Source: Candidatus Gottesmanbacteria bacterium CG_4_10_14_0_8_um_filter_37_24 (GTDB taxonomy: Bacteria > Patescibacteriota > Microgenomatia > 2-02-FULL-39-11). From it: a stretch of DNA of 5,468 nucleotides. This document shows positions 4,016 through 5,468 of the stretch, piece by piece. The position numbers and the translations under genes are program-made. The DNA is taken from the NCBI GenBank assembly GCA_002785215.1, contig PFMK01000033.1, positions 1 through 5,468 on the forward strand, read 5' to 3'. A model generated the notes under the pieces. That model did not search any database and was not told where the DNA came from. It was given only the letters and a program-made list of their open reading frames with translations. Every line of letters starts with the position of its first letter. The stretch's first letter is position 1.

Positions 4016-5468
4016 ATGAAAACAAAAAAATTCTTAGTGACAAATAACAAATACTTATATTTACTCATTTTGCTTATTTTATTAGGAATACTCCTTACTG
4101 TTTCTCAAACTCTAAAAACCAAAAGCAGCATCACAAATATAAGTTCCAAAGCTGCCGGTGAAGAAAGCAAAGACATCATCTTTGATTCAGGAACAAATTA
4201 TGGCCAGACAAATCTGTCAATAGGAATTGCTATCCCAAATAATATTGACGATACACTTGCCCAAAACATCACTAATCTTTATGACGGTAAGAATATTTAC
4301 CTGAAAATCGCCAATCCAGATACTGGACTTCTTGACAGTAGTAATTTCAGGATGCTCACAAGTAGAAATTACAGTTGGTATTTCCTGTTTTCCCAAAACA
4401 ATAACGTCACTTCATTTTTGACTTCATATTTTCAAAAATATGATAAGGAAGCGGTAGTTGAATTGGCCACATTTGATGCAAGCCTGATACAAGACTTGAA
4501 AATCAGATTTACTAAAACAAAGTTCCACACATCCAATTTCCTGTTTTGGCCAAGAGATGCTGTGAAAAACGTCCTGTCTCAGGTGTCACCGCCGAAACTC
4601 GAGGCCATCAGTTTCCGTACGGAAAAAAATGGTCTGGGTGATGTTTTTGCCGATATCAAGCTGATGTTCGATACTTTTTATGATGCTTCCAAAGATATTC
4701 CGGGAAACTCCGGAATAAAAATTAACTATCCGGCAAATACCATTCTTTCTCTTTCCGGTATCAGCGTGAATACTGATATTCCGAAATCTGTCGCCTACCA
4801 GGCAGGTCTGATTTATTCAACAATTGTCTCATCCGTCCAGTCCCAAGGAAGAAACGGACAAGCACCGATCAGATATATGATCGTCAATGATTATTCTGCG
4901 AAAACCCAACAGGAAAAATACTTGATAAAGTATTTCGCTGAATTCTTAACTTACCAGCCGCAAATTGTCTGGCCTATGGCAATACCTGAAAATGGAGATC
5001 CTTATGACAATGCTTTTTTCCCCCAATCAAATACCAAACCCGTCATTGGCGTTATAGGGAAAATTACAAATGGTTATTTTATCATTTTCAGTAATATTTC
5101 CGATACCGATATATTTGCCAATTTAGAGCAGGATTTAGGTCTTGCCAATTATAAATTTTATTCAACGATACGAGGAAGCGGTAATTTCAGCACATCTTCC
5201 AAACAAATAAAAATACTGCCCTACGAAACAATCTTTGCTTCATTAAATTTAGACAATCTTTCCCCCGCACCCACCCTTACTCCCACCTCCACACAACCTT
5301 CACTTACTCCTACTGTTACCAATACCCCGCTTACAGCCACACCTACCAACAGGCCTTCCTCTACCCCTACTCCCACTAGCACTCCTACCAATACTCCTAC
5401 CCCATACCCTACCACAGGACCAGCCAGACTGCCGAAGGTGGAACCTAGCCCTTATCCTCAGGGACCGT
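4016..5468 (+). CDS. Secreted or membrane-anchored protein, unrecognised ectodomain with Pro/Thr linker (3' end outside window)
   Basis: The open frame from ATG 4016 continues without a stop through 484 codons to the window end, so the C terminus is missing. Residues 1-13 are basic (MKTKK) and about 14-29 form a hydrophobic segment (LYLLILLILLGILL). This could be a signal anchor or an uncleaved signal peptide, since no clear cleavage motif follows at once. Residues about 50-412 form a large domain, rich in beta-prone and Asn/Ser/Thr residues, that I do not recognise. It contains no cysteine and no catalytic motif I can name. From Ser416 the protein is nearly identical to residues 355-419 of its upstream neighbour: Pro/Thr linker, then GPARLPKVEP, then PYPQGP. 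A dockerin-like module is therefore predicted just beyond the window. The start is supported by the upstream -10 box and the immediate hydrophobic segment. It is probably a surface protein; its function is unknown. Confidence 0.85.
   Translation, partial: MKTKKFLVTNNKYLYLLILLILLGILLTVSQTLKTKSSITNISSKAAGEESKDIIFDSGTNYGQTNLSIGIAIPNNIDDTLAQNITNLYDGKNIYLKIANPDTGLLDSSNFRMLTSRNYSWYFLFSQNNNVTSFLTSYFQKYDKEAVVELATFDASLIQDLKIRFTKTKFHTSNFLFWPRDAVKNVLSQVSPPKLEAISFRTEKNGLGDVFADIKLMFDTFYDASKDIPGNSGIKINYPANTILSLSGISVNTDIPKSVAYQAGLIYSTIVSSVQSQGRNGQAPIRYMIVNDYSAKTQQEKYLIKYFAEFLTYQPQIVWPMAIPENGDPYDNAFFPQSNTKPVIGVIGKITNGYFIIFSNISDTDIFANLEQDLGLANYKFYSTIRGSGNFSTSSKQIKILPYETIFASLNLDNLSPAPTLTPTSTQPSLTPTVTNTPLTATPTNRPSSTPTPTSTPTNTPTPYPTTGPARLPKVEPSPYPQGP
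5261..5468. repeat. Long direct repeat, copy 2 (runs off the window)
   Basis: Second copy of the cassette at 3164-3359, encoding residues 416-484 of the downstream gene. Relative to copy 1 it has a 12-bp insertion adding four residues of the Pro-Thr-Ser/Asn-Thr pattern. It carries substitutions giving Ile to Ala, Pro to Leu and Asn to Ser, plus several silent ones. The match is still intact at the last base of the window, so the true repeat is longer. Confidence 0.95.

Overview
This 5.5-kb window is AT-rich, standard-code bacterial DNA. The best guess is a member of the Candidate Phyla Radiation (Patescibacteria), probably Microgenomates. Three things point there: large secreted proteins with Pro/Thr '-TPTPT-' linkers leading into a dockerin-like module, Shine-Dalgarno-less starts placed just after extended -10 promoters, and a REP-associated transposase beside 'CCTGAG...TCGAAGG' REP hairpins. 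Chloroflexota share some of these traits. The assignment is inference; there is no rRNA or other marker here.

Left part (1-817): three consecutive inverted repeats (21-61, 63-95, 104-123) lie directly upstream of a complete 223-aa REP-associated tyrosine transposase (RAYT, IS200-like Y1/HUH family). This looks like a transposase with its own REP units.

Middle (814-1974, minus strand): a complete dprA gene (DNA-processing protein A, which loads RecA on incoming single-stranded DNA in transformation) converges on the RAYT gene and overlaps it by 4 bases. Two small repeat events have altered dprA. A heptamer-repeat tract encodes the linker before its winged-helix domain. A 14-bp tandem duplication has frameshifted and lengthened its C terminus.

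Right part (2102-5468, plus strand): two consecutive genes for exported proteins, each with its own TGC-TATA-type promoter. The first (598 aa, complete) has a signal peptide, a Kelch-like beta-propeller, a Pro/Thr linker, a dockerin-like module, a second Pro/Thr linker and a tail with 10 cysteines. The second (484 aa visible, cut by the window end) has an N-terminal membrane segment and a large unrecognised ectodomain. It then enters a linker almost identical at DNA level to linker 1 of its neighbour. The two genes thus share a duplicated or gene-converted C-terminal cassette carrying different ectodomains, which suggests a modular surface-display family.

No tRNA, rRNA, CRISPR array or complete insertion sequence was seen. 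There is no non-coding stretch over 300 bases.
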